DNA of 64,000 bases from Muribaculaceae bacterium (GTDB lineage Bacteria > Bacteroidota > Bacteroidia > Bacteroidales > Muribaculaceae). Position 1 is the stretch's first letter. Every line of letters starts with the position of its first letter. Position numbers and translations under genes: made by a program. The stretch covers positions 1 to 64,000 of the forward strand of contig JAFZUL010000054.1 of NCBI GenBank assembly GCA_017618355.1, given 5' to 3'. A model generated the notes under the pieces. The model was not told where the DNA came from. It saw nothing but the letters and a program-made list of their open reading frames with translations, and did not search any database. Below are positions 43,038 through 50,953 of the stretch, one piece after another.

Positions 43038-43922
43038 CTATTTAACCGGCTCAACGTGCAGGGTGATGTGGGTATCGTCGCCGAAGCGTGATTTCAGCTT
43101 TTGCTCTATCTCGGTGGTGATATCGTGAGATTCTTGCAGCGACATTGTGCCGTCCATGCGGATGTGCGCCTCGATGGCGATGCGGTTGCCTATGCGGCGA
43201 GTGCGCAGGTTGTGGGGCTCGCTAACGTCGGGGAAAGAGGTTATGATATCTTCAATCTCTTGTTCTGTTTCTTGCGGCAGCGAACTCTCGGTGAGCTCGC
43301 CAATGCTGGTTTTGAGCAGCTCCACTGCCACTTTCACCAGCACGATGCCCACAACTACCGATGCCAGTGGGTCGAGCACAGTCCAGCGGTCTCCTAGCAG
43401 GATGGCTCCGCCAATACCGATGGCTGCAGCTATCGACGACAAGGCGTCGCTGCGATGATGCCAGGCGTTGGCAATCACAGCCTGGGAGTTGAGTTTCTTG
43501 CCGTGATAGGCGGTGTATTGATACAGTCCTTCCTTGACAGCGATTGAGAACAGTGCGGCCCATAGCGCCATCGTGCCGGGAGCCTCGAGGTCGCCACCTT
43601 TAGCCCATTCCACCAGACTCACTATTCCTGAGATGATGATTCCCGTTGCCGCCGCTACCAGTGCGAGGCCAATGAAGAACGTGGCGATTGTCTCAAACTT
43701 GCCATGTCCGTAGTCGTGCGATTTGTCCTGAGGCTTGGCGCTGACGCTCACGAAGGTGAGGACTATCACGTCGGTGACGAAGTCGGAGAGCGAGTGCACA
43801 GCGTCGGCAATCATCGCCGAACTGTGCCCAACAAAGCCCGCAATGAGTTTGCACACCATCAGCATTACATTGCCTAAACAGCCTACAAGGGTGACTTTCT
43901 GTATTTTACGTTCGCGTGTCAT
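43038..43922 (-). CDS. Cation diffusion facilitator (CDF) transporter
   Basis: 294 residues from ATG 43922; an upstream open frame to 44009 is rejected. It has six membrane helices with the CDF metal-site motifs DAVHSLSDFVTD (helix 2) and WHHRSDALSS (helix 5), and a C-terminal cytoplasmic domain with HIRMDGTMSLQESHDI. It exports divalent metals such as Zn, Fe or Mn. The upstream inverted repeat GGGACAA / TTGTCCC (43930-43936 and 43969-43975) could be an operator. Confidence 0.93.
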   Translation of the reverse strand: MTRERKIQKVTLVGCLGNVMLMVCKLIAGFVGHSSAMIADAVHSLSDFVTDVIVLTFVSVSAKPQDKSHDYGHGKFETIATFFIGLALVAAATGIIISGIVSLVEWAKGGDLEAPGTMALWAALFSIAVKEGLYQYTAYHGKKLNSQAVIANAWHHRSDALSSIAAAIGIGGAILLGDRWTVLDPLASVVVGIVLVKVAVELLKTSIGELTESSLPQETEQEIEDIITSFPDVSEPHNLRTRRIGNRIAIEAHIRMDGTMSLQESHDITTEIEQKLKSRFGDDTHITLHVEPVK

Positions 43923-43929
43923 TTTTAGT

Positions 43930-43975
43930 GGGACAAATTTCAAAAAAAAAATTGATTCCGCCAAATTGTTGTCCC
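43930..43975. promoter_or_regulatory. Inverted repeat upstream of the CDF gene
   Basis: GGGACAA (43930-43936) and TTGTCCC (43969-43975) are perfect inverted copies 32 bp apart, just before the CDF start codon. They flank an A-tract. It could bind a metal-responsive regulator; no family consensus is recognised. Confidence 0.35.
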
Positions 43976-44012
43976 ATTTTCTCGTGATGGGAGGGTGTGA
44001 GTAAATCAAAAA

Positions 44013-44049
44013 ACAAAATAAAAAGGGGCACCTCTTTAGTTGAGATGCC
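44013..44049 (-). terminator. Terminator of the capsid-like gene
   Basis: On the minus strand GGCATCTC (44049-44042) pairs with GAGGTGCC (44034-44027) with one G-U pair, followed by CCTTTTTATTTTG. Confidence 0.8.
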
Positions 44050-44072
44050 TCTTCGTAAGGATTAGATTCTTG

Positions 44073-45482
44073 TCACACTTTCACGATGCGCATGTGGGCC
44101 TTGGGGTAACGCAGCACGAGGCAACTGGCCTCGGTGAGCACGGTGGCATCCACATTCCTCACGCCACTGGCCTTGAGGTTGAGGGTCTCGGCGCAGAATG
44201 GCTGATGCACATACTTCTGAAGGTACTCTGGGTCGATAATCATGCCGTTGGCAGCCATACCACACTCATCAAACACCTCGCTGAGCAGCACATAGAGAGT
44301 GCCAAACTTCGACCTGAGCTCGGTGAAGTCGATGCCCCACTTGGTGATGGTGTCGCTGGCGGTAATCACACGGTTGTAGTCGAGCTTGTTGATAGTGCCA
44401 ATGAGCTCCGAGCCACCAATAAGGATTTTGCGCTTGCTGCCGGCATTGCCAGTGAATGCACGGCGCATCATGTCAATAATTGACTCCTGGTTAATGCTCT
44501 GCGCATTGTAGGTGAACTCTTTGCCCGCCTGTTTCCAGATGCCGCCAGTGAGCATCACGTGCTCCTTCTTGGCGTTGTCCCAGATTTTGGCCTTCACGCC
44601 AAAGAGAAACGACTTCTCCATGCCCAAGCGCATGTCGTAGATGGCGGCCTCCTCTTGGTCGTTCATCGTCCAGGGCACTTCTTTGTTTGAGAGCTTCTGT
44701 AAAGTGCTCTGTTCCACCTGCATCTTAAATATCTGACAGTACTGCTGAGCCTTGTGTGGCAGAGCCTCAAACTGTGGAGACATGACATCGAGTTCGGTGG
44801 CGGCGCGCCCCATGCGAATGAGTATCGTGCCTTCCTCTATCGATGGCACACACCCTTCGATGGTGCCAATCTTCTTGCCATTGACGGCCTGCACCTTGAG
44901 ACCGTTGTTGTCGTCGCGCGCTATGACATAGAGCACGAGTTCTTCCTTGCTCTGTACGGTGCCCGATTCGTCATAGCCGTTAACACCCTGCACGAGAATG
45001 GTGTCGGAGACATCAAACATATCGTCATTGCTGGTGCTGAGCGTGATGCGGGTGTCGTCGGTAGAAGCGCTTCCTGCAGTGGGCTCTTCATAATCTTCGG
45101 CCACCTCGGCAGTGGTGGGTTTGGTGTCAACGTTATAGTAATCGACAATCATGCTGCCCGCATGTTTCGAGCCAGCGCAGCGCGAGAGCTGGTCGATAGG
45201 AGTCGCCATAGGGCGGATTTTCACTATTTGCTGGTCAATCTCGTTGAGAAGCAGGTCGGGCGACGCGCTTTGCGTGAGGTCGGTGGTGAGAGGCTCATCA
45301 TCGATGTGCTTGCCTCCTGCCACACCAGCAACCACCACGGCGAGCATGGCATGAGTCGATGAGAGGCATCCCCCCAGAATAAGCATTATCACAATAGCAA
45401 GCAGCAGCATGAGCAGCTTGCGGTTTTTCTTGAGCCAATTGCGCACAGCAATGGCACGCTTGATTAGGTTTTTGAATAACAT
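44073..45482 (-). CDS. Phage major capsid-like protein (SU10/DUF5309 type) with hydrophobic N-terminus
   Basis: 469 residues. After a basic start (1-22) and a hydrophobic stretch (about 23-56, with GGC at 37-39 resembling a lipobox), the body reads like an HK97-fold major capsid protein of the SU10/DUF5309 group. It has LLNEIDQQIVKIRPMATPIDQLSR (78-101, split here at KIR), YYNVDTKP, FDVSDTILVQGVNG, an HKAQQYCQIFKMQ helix, KILIGGSELI and a C-terminal LTEASCLVLRYPKAH strand. No terminase, portal, protease or tail genes are nearby. It sits behind a small acidic gene. It could be a domesticated capsid or the remnant of a prophage. Family assignment is by motif memory, not by search. Confidence 0.65.
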   Translation of the reverse strand: MLFKNLIKRAIAVRNWLKKNRKLLMLLLAIVIMLILGGCLSSTHAMLAVVVAGVAGGKHIDDEPLTTDLTQSASPDLLLNEIDQQIVKIRPMATPIDQLSRCAGSKHAGSMIVDYYNVDTKPTTAEVAEDYEEPTAGSASTDDTRITLSTSNDDMFDVSDTILVQGVNGYDESGTVQSKEELVLYVIARDDNNGLKVQAVNGKKIGTIEGCVPSIEEGTILIRMGRAATELDVMSPQFEALPHKAQQYCQIFKMQVEQSTLQKLSNKEVPWTMNDQEEAAIYDMRLGMEKSFLFGVKAKIWDNAKKEHVMLTGGIWKQAGKEFTYNAQSINQESIIDMMRRAFTGNAGSKRKILIGGSELIGTINKLDYNRVITASDTITKWGIDFTELRSKFGTLYVLLSEVFDECGMAANGMIIDPEYLQKYVHQPFCAETLNLKASGVRNVDATVLTEASCLVLRYPKAHMRIVKV

Positions 45483-45499
45483 GTTTTTTTAGTTTTAGT

Positions 45500-45613
45500 T
45501 TCTAGTTATTAGTGGAGAGTGGAGAGTAGAGAGTTGATCCTAGATATTCGTTCCGCTTTCCTCGTTCCACTATCCACTTTCCTCGTTCCACTTTTTACTT
45601 TCCTCGTTCCACC
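45500..45613. repeat. GTGGAGAGTGG and TTTCCTCGTTCCAC repeats
   Basis: A purine phrase (GTGGAGAGTGGAGAG) and four TTTCCTCGTTCCACT-type units separate the acidic gene from the capsid-like gene. The latter are complementary to the array at 42875-42990. Confidence 0.6.
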
Positions 45614-46027
45614 CTACTTATCCCAAAAGCTTCGTTTTGTGTAGATTGGGAAGTTTAGGGGGCGAGGCGACTTGTCGTCGGGGGCGGTGCTCGCGGCGGC
45701 AATCACTTCGTTGCGGCCGCGCAGGTAGCCTTGTGTCTCGGCGTTTTTCAGGTCTTCGTCGTGGCGCAGCGCCTGTACCACTAGCTTTACGATGCTCTCG
45801 CTCGAGGCATTACCCTCACGCAGCGACTGCACAATCACTCGCGCCGAGGCGGCGACGCTCTCGCTCACACCTAGCTTCTCGAGCAGATGCTGCACATCTT
45901 CGCTCTGCGCCGCATCCTCAGCATCGGGAGTGGTTTCCTCCTGATGCTCGACTGCAGCAGCTTCTTGCTCGGGGGCAGCCTCTTGCTGGGTGTCGGCATT
46001 TTCTTCAATAATGTTGTCGGTGTTCAT
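45614..46027 (-). CDS. Small acidic protein paired with the capsid-like gene
   Basis: 137 residues from ATG 46027; the 55-residue upstream extension is not coding-like. The first half is very acidic and disordered (Glu/Asp/Ala/Gln). A helical region follows (SEDVQHLLEKLGVSESV, IVKLVVQALRHDED) and then AETQGYLRGRNEVI, ending with a basic/aromatic tail (YTKRSFWDK). Size, charge and position directly upstream of a capsid gene resemble a scaffold or capsid-accessory protein. It shares a transcript with the capsid-like gene. No family was recognised with certainty. Confidence 0.6.
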   Translation of the reverse strand: MNTDNIIEENADTQQEAAPEQEAAAVEHQEETTPDAEDAAQSEDVQHLLEKLGVSESVAASARVIVQSLREGNASSESIVKLVVQALRHDEDLKNAETQGYLRGRNEVIAAASTAPDDKSPRPLNFPIYTKRSFWDK

Positions 46028-46075
46028 TTCATTAAATTTATGGTTAATTGATTGGGTTGGTTGAAAATCACATTG

Positions 46076-46103
46076 CAAAATTATGGCGGCATCAAACTGG
46101 CAA
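46076..46103 (-). promoter_or_regulatory. Putative promoter of the acidic/capsid-like operon
   Basis: The -7 box TAATTTTG (46083-46076, minus strand) has a TTG 17 bp upstream (46103-46101). It lies 49 bp before the start codon. Confidence 0.5.
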
Positions 46104-46229
46104 ACCATATTAAAAAAACACTCCCCAATTTTTTTACTTTCAGCCCCCAAAATCTCCGTTTTCTTTGCCCAAAAACCTATGCAAAACGGCAAGTTGCATA
46201 CAATTTTACAACAAAAACACTGAACTTTT

Positions 46230-46259
46230 TTGCCATTAAATAAAAAATGTCTATCTTTG
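46230..46259 (+). promoter_or_regulatory. Promoter of the PpiD-like gene
   Basis: TTG at 46230-46232 and TATCTTTG at 46252-46259, 19 bp apart, match the Bacteroidetes consensus exactly. The start codon is 56 bp downstream. Confidence 0.8.
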
Positions 46260-46315
46260 CGTGCTTTTTCGCAAAAAACTAGATTTGAACAACAAAAACA
46301 TAAAAATCATTTATA

Positions 46316-48448
46316 ATGGCAGTACTAGAAAAACTTAGAAAAAGACCTAAATTGTTGATGGGACTTGTTGGCGGCGCTTTGCTGCTTTTCATCTTGACAG
46401 CCATCGACAATCCAATGTCTCTATTTAAGCCAAACGAAACATTGGCACTAGAGATTGGAGATGAGAGAATTGATTATGGGGCTTACCAAACGCTTGCTTC
46501 TCAATATCAGGACAAGCTGCAAAAGCAGAATCCTAACCAGAAACATGACGCAGCCGAAGTAAATCAGCAAGTTGTGCAACAACTCATTGGTGAGAAAATC
46601 ATCGCACAAGAGTGTGAGGATGCCAACATTAGTGTCACTGATGACGAGATTTTCAATGCAGTTAAAAACGACCAGGAAGTCGTTTACATCTGCGCACAGA
46701 ATGGCATGACACCTGAGCAGGTGATTGAGTCCCTTAGAAAGAATCCAAACGCCGATGGCGAAGCGGTGAATTTCTTTAACCAAAAAATCAAAGACTATAA
46801 CAACAATCTCAAGAGCTCAAAATTAAGCCTTGCCGTTATGGGATGTCTTAAGCCTAACAAGCTTGACGCAGAGATCATCAATGAGGATAACACTCAATAT
46901 GACATCGAGTACACCAAGCTTGACTATGCACAATATGCCGACAAATACAAGGTGAGCGACGAGGAAATCAAAGAGGCTTACGAGCAGTTCAAGGAAATCT
47001 TCAAGATTGACCAAGATCAGCGTCGCATCAGCTATATTAAGGTTGACCTTGACCCATCGGCTACCGACACCAAAACCGCTAACGACAAAATCGCTAAGAT
47101 TTACAATGCCTTCGCTGGCCAAGATGGCATCAAGGGCATTAGAGACAACAAAGACGTGCAATTGTCGATTGACTCTCTCGTGACCAACAGCAAGAGCAAC
47201 ACCCTCACAGTGCTTGCTACCGGTACTACCGAGCCTAAAGATCCCGTTTACACCGAGTTGCTCGAAGGCGGTATTAACAGCATGAAGATGCGCTCCCCAA
47301 CCAATCCTCGCGAGCGCAGCACTTATATCTATAAGGTGACTAAGGTTGTTTCTTTCCCCGACTCACTGGGAATGAACCTCGTGCAGGTGGTTGGCAACAA
47401 GCATATGCAAGATTCAGTATTTGCCCTGCTCAATAGCGGTGTGACAATCGACTCGCTCAACAGCACCAACAAGAATCAGAACATCGCATTCCAGAAGTTT
47501 GACCCATCAAGGGTTCCTTCGGTTGATGGATATATCCACGAAGATTCTATTCGTGCAAGAATCCTTGCTAATCTCGATGGCGGATACTTCCTACTCAACT
47601 CTCAAACTCAGGGCGAGCAGAGTGTAGCAGTGTTTGCACAAGTTGTTCAGCACAAGGCTCCTGTAACTCTCTATTCGGTTGCTCGTGCAATGTATGAGAA
47701 CAACCCAAGCGAGAATACTGTCAACGACATTACAAAGAAGCTGCAAACTTATATCGACAAGAACAAGACCGCAGCCGATTTCAAGAAGAATGCCAAGGCA
47801 GCAAAATATGATGTGCAAGAGTGTGTAGTGGATGCATCAACCGCGAAGATTGGTATGCTTCCTAATCCTTTCAATGGCCAATTGAGCGGCGGTATCGCTG
47901 GCTCACGCAATCTTATCAAATGGGCCTTTGAGAACAAGCCAGGCACTGTCTCTGAAATCTCAGAGGGTGAGGATGGTGGAATAGGTTATCTGCTCGTTGC
48001 CGCTGTAGAAGATGTATATGAAGATTACATCCCCTACACCGATCCAACCGTTAAGCAGCAGCTTACCAGCTATCTCCTCAACAAGAAGATTGGCGAGGCT
48101 CTGTACAAGCAATACAATGGCAAGGCTACAGACATTGAAGGATATGCACAGCAGTTCAAGTCAACAGTAGATTCAACTACTTACGTGCCAGGTTCACAGA
48201 ACATGATTAACGACCGCAAGGTTGCTGGTCGCGTCATCGGTCTTGGCAAGAACGCTGTAGGCAAGATTCAAGTGATTGCAGGCGACAATGCGCTCTATGT
48301 AGTGAAAGTGACCAAGCAGAATGACCCACGTCCACTTCCTAAAGAGGAAATCGCAAGAAACTTCTACAACAGGATGAGTGTTGACGGTTATGGCATTCTC
48401 TGGAACAGCCGCAAGATCTTCAACAACACTCTCAAGTTTGGAAGCTAA
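46316..48448 (+). CDS. PpiD/SurA-like periplasmic peptidyl-prolyl isomerase
   Basis: 710 residues. One N-terminal membrane anchor (about 14-29) is followed by a SurA-N-type chaperone region (about 38-200) with GDERIDYGAYQTL and EKIIAQECEDANISVTDDEIFNAV. One or more parvulin-like regions and a long helical C-terminal part with FENKPGTVSEISEGEDGGIGYLLVA follow. This is the architecture of PpiD, which helps outer-membrane proteins fold on the periplasmic side. It is monocistronic with a strong promoter and terminator. The isomerase active site was not checked residue by residue, so chaperone-only function is possible. Confidence 0.88.
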   Translation: MAVLEKLRKRPKLLMGLVGGALLLFILTAIDNPMSLFKPNETLALEIGDERIDYGAYQTLASQYQDKLQKQNPNQKHDAAEVNQQVVQQLIGEKIIAQECEDANISVTDDEIFNAVKNDQEVVYICAQNGMTPEQVIESLRKNPNADGEAVNFFNQKIKDYNNNLKSSKLSLAVMGCLKPNKLDAEIINEDNTQYDIEYTKLDYAQYADKYKVSDEEIKEAYEQFKEIFKIDQDQRRISYIKVDLDPSATDTKTANDKIAKIYNAFAGQDGIKGIRDNKDVQLSIDSLVTNSKSNTLTVLATGTTEPKDPVYTELLEGGINSMKMRSPTNPRERSTYIYKVTKVVSFPDSLGMNLVQVVGNKHMQDSVFALLNSGVTIDSLNSTNKNQNIAFQKFDPSRVPSVDGYIHEDSIRARILANLDGGYFLLNSQTQGEQSVAVFAQVVQHKAPVTLYSVARAMYENNPSENTVNDITKKLQTYIDKNKTAADFKKNAKAAKYDVQECVVDASTAKIGMLPNPFNGQLSGGIAGSRNLIKWAFENKPGTVSEISEGEDGGIGYLLVAAVEDVYEDYIPYTDPTVKQQLTSYLLNKKIGEALYKQYNGKATDIEGYAQQFKSTVDSTTYVPGSQNMINDRKVAGRVIGLGKNAVGKIQVIAGDNALYVVKVTKQNDPRPLPKEEIARNFYNRMSVDGYGILWNSRKIFNNTLKFGS

Positions 48449-48480
48449 TTGCTGAAACACTTGACACATCTTTGTAGGAA

Positions 48481-48516
48481 AAGGTGCTGGACTTTTGGGC
48501 CCAGCACCTTTTTTAT
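48481..48516 (+). terminator. Terminator of the PpiD-like gene
   Basis: AAGGTGCTGG (48481-48490) pairs with CCAGCACCTT (48501-48510), followed by a run of T. Confidence 0.9.
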
Positions 48517-48634
48517 AAGTAAAAAGTATGAAGTATAAATTACTACCTTTCCTCTCTCCCCTCTGCCCTCTCTACACTCCACACTCCACACTCTACTCTC
48601 CACTATAAACAAAAGCACTTTTTTCCTCAAAATG

Positions 48635-48665
48635 TTGTGAGAAACCAAAATTATGAGTAACTTTG
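48635..48665 (+). promoter_or_regulatory. Promoter of sufE
   Basis: TTG at 48635-48637 and TAACTTTG at 48658-48665 are 20 bp apart. The start codon follows at 48703. Confidence 0.7.
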
Positions 48666-48702
48666 ACCGATTTATACACATTTAGGATTTATATTCTGTA
48701 AA

Positions 48703-49131
48703 ATGACCGAAATCAACCAAGTTCAAGACGAGATAATAGACGAGTTCGCCGACCTTGACGACTGGATGGACCGATATGCCTACATCATTGAGATGGGCAA
48801 CGCTCTTGAATCTCTCGATGAAAGCCTCAAGACTCCCGACAACCTCATAGAAGGATGCCAAAGCCGACTGTGGCTCGACGCGCAGTACAGCGACGGCGTT
48901 GTCACCTACCGAGCCGACAGCGACGCCATCATTGTCAAGGGCATTGTGGCGATGCTCATTCGTGTCCTCTCGGGCCAGGCGCCGCAGGATATCGTTGATG
49001 CCGACCTTTACTTCATTGAGCGCATCGGCCTGCGTGACCATCTCTCACCCACACGCAGCAATGGCCTCCTCTCCATGCTCAAGCAAATGCGAGCCTACGC
49101 AATGGCATTTAATTCAATACACAATTCATAA
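48703..49131 (+). CDS. sufE: SufE family sulfur acceptor
   Basis: 142 residues, the family's usual length. DEIIDEFADLDDWMDRYAYIIEMG (split here at DWM) opens the domain, and LIEGCQSRLWLDA carries the active-site Cys (about residue 51) that receives sulfane sulfur from SufS. LIRVLSGQAPQDI and RSNGLLSMLKQMRAYA follow as in SufE. It supports Fe-S cluster assembly. The other suf genes are not in this window. Confidence 0.94.
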   Translation: MTEINQVQDEIIDEFADLDDWMDRYAYIIEMGNALESLDESLKTPDNLIEGCQSRLWLDAQYSDGVVTYRADSDAIIVKGIVAMLIRVLSGQAPQDIVDADLYFIERIGLRDHLSPTRSNGLLSMLKQMRAYAMAFNSIHNS

Positions 49132-49219
49132 TTGAGAATGGAGTGTAAAGGCATAAAACTATGAACTCTTAACTTTGAACTATAAACTATATAAATATTA
49201 ACTTCAAAAACTATTAACT
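49132..49219. repeat. AACTATGAACTCTTAACTTTGAACTATAAACT phrases
   Basis: The 88 bp spacer before the first peptide transporter is largely made of AACTATGAACT/TTAACTTTGAACT/ATAAACTAT units. The same kind of phrase occurs at 8340-8388 and 19830-19870. Confidence 0.5.
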
Positions 49220-50815
49220 ATGTTTAAAGGACATCCTAAGGGGTTAATCCCCGCCGCGTTGAGCAACATGGGTGAACGCTTTGGCTACTACATCATGAAT
49301 GCAGTGCTACTGCTGTTCCTTTGCTCAAAGTTTGGTCTTAGCGATAAGACAAGTGGCGTCATCTATTCGGTTTTCTACACATTAATTTATGTGTTGAGCC
49401 TAGTAGGCGGTATTATTGCCGACCGCACTCAAAACTATAAGGGCACCATTCGCTGGGGTCTTATCATCATGGCATTGGGATATGCTCTGCTTTCAATTCC
49501 CATTTTGGCAACTGCAAGTAATATCAGCTGGTTGCTTCCATTCACATGCGTAGCCTTGTTGCTTATTGCATTTGGTAATGGTCTGTTCAAGGGCAATCTT
49601 CAGGCAATCGTAGGTCAGATGTATGACAACGTTGAAGAAGAAGCTGCCAAGAAAGGCCCTGAGGCATTGAAAGCCGTTCAAGGCAAGCGTGACAGTGGTT
49701 TTCAGATTTTCTACGTATTCATCAACATTGGTGGCCTTGTCGCTCCATTCATTGCTCCTTATCTGCGTGAGTGGTGGCTTGGAGTGAATAACCTCCACTA
49801 CAATGCTGAATTGCCAGCTCTGTGTCATCAGTTCCTTAATGGAGCAGAGGCAATGACTGCTACAGCAACAAGCAACCTTAATACACTTGTACAGCAAGTG
49901 AGCGGTGCCATTCCAGCCGACATGGGCGCATTCTGCACTAAATATCTTGATGTATTCAACACTGGTGTGCACTATTCGTTCATTGCTTCGGTAGCAGCTA
50001 TGCTCATCTCGCTGCTCATTTTCATTGCATATCAGAAGAAATTCCCAACTCCTGCCAAGAAAGATGTTCAGGCAGCTGTTGACTATACTCCCGAGGAAAA
50101 GAAAGCTATGGCCAACGAAATCAAGCAGCGCATGTACGCTTTGTTTGCAGTGCTTGGTGTTGCAGTGTTCTTCTGGTTCTCATTCCACCAGAACGGCCAG
50201 TCGCTTTCGGTATTTGCCCGTGACTATGTTAAGACCGATGCTGTTGCTCCCGAGATTTGGCAAGCAATCAATCCATTCTTTGTGATTGTCCTTACTCCAA
50301 TCATTATGTTCATCTTTAGCTATCTGAGCAAGAAAGGTAAGGAAATTTCTACCCCACGCAAGATTGCCTATGGTATGTTTATTGCATCACTTGCCTACAT
50401 ATTCTTGGCAATATATTCTTATACTGCCGGTTATCCTTCAACCGACGAGTTTAAGGCAATGGACGTTACTCTCAAGGAAGGCATGAAGGTGGGCTGGTGG
50501 AGCCTGTTTGTAGTGTATTTCTTCCTTACTGTAGCCGAGTTGTTCATATCTCCAATGGGATTGTCCTTCGTCTCGAAGGTTGCTCCTAAGCATCTTCAAG
50601 GTCTGTGCCAGGGCTTGTGGCTTGGCGCAACCGCACTTGGAAACCTGATGATTTGGCTTGGCCCGGCTATGATGGAGAAATGGCCTCTGTGGCTCTGCTG
50701 GACAGTATTTATCGTAGTATGCCTCATCTCGATGGGCGTAATGCTTGGAATGGTGAAATGGCTAGAGCGCGTTACCAGCGACAAGCCAGTTGAAACCGAA
50801 AAAGCGGCCGAGTAA
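49220..50815 (+). CDS. POT/PTR2-family peptide transporter (first copy)
   Basis: 531 residues with 12-14 membrane helices. POT motifs are visible: LSNMGERFGYYIM (ExxER-like helix 1 motif, about 15-27), GGIIADR, FGNGLFKGNLQAIVGQMY, and GFQIFYVFINIGGLVAPFIAP. Proton-coupled uptake of di- and tripeptides is expected. The large loop at about 185-260 is unusual for bacterial POTs. The next gene is a second POT, separated by a hairpin and a repeat phrase. Confidence 0.92.
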   Translation: MFKGHPKGLIPAALSNMGERFGYYIMNAVLLLFLCSKFGLSDKTSGVIYSVFYTLIYVLSLVGGIIADRTQNYKGTIRWGLIIMALGYALLSIPILATASNISWLLPFTCVALLLIAFGNGLFKGNLQAIVGQMYDNVEEEAAKKGPEALKAVQGKRDSGFQIFYVFINIGGLVAPFIAPYLREWWLGVNNLHYNAELPALCHQFLNGAEAMTATATSNLNTLVQQVSGAIPADMGAFCTKYLDVFNTGVHYSFIASVAAMLISLLIFIAYQKKFPTPAKKDVQAAVDYTPEEKKAMANEIKQRMYALFAVLGVAVFFWFSFHQNGQSLSVFARDYVKTDAVAPEIWQAINPFFVIVLTPIIMFIFSYLSKKGKEISTPRKIAYGMFIASLAYIFLAIYSYTAGYPSTDEFKAMDVTLKEGMKVGWWSLFVVYFFLTVAELFISPMGLSFVSKVAPKHLQGLCQGLWLGATALGNLMIWLGPAMMEKWPLWLCWTVFIVVCLISMGVMLGMVKWLERVTSDKPVETEKAAE

Positions 50816-50846
50816 CAATATTATTTCTAAAAAAAAACTCAATAAG

Positions 50847-50876
50847 GCCGAGGGGCTGAGCCATCAACCCCTCGGC
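50847..50876 (+). terminator. Hairpin between the two peptide transporter genes
   Basis: GCCGAGGGG (50847-50855) pairs with CCCCTCGGC (50868-50876), followed by TTTG. The T-tract is short, so termination may be partial. Confidence 0.65.
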
Positions 50877-50953
50877 TTTGTCGTTAAAGAATGACACGGA
50901 ATGGGCGTTGCCCAATCAGCACTTAACATTTATAACTTAACACTTACTATTAT

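Noticed and set aside
42806..43091. Small Gly/Arg/Glu-rich frames in the GGAGGTGGAACG array
   Set aside because: Their repeats come from a tandem intergenic repeat that is open on both strands; there is no start context or folded domain.
44073..46027. Complete prophage
   Set aside because: No terminase, portal, tail, integrase, lysis genes or attachment repeats are seen around the capsid-like pair.
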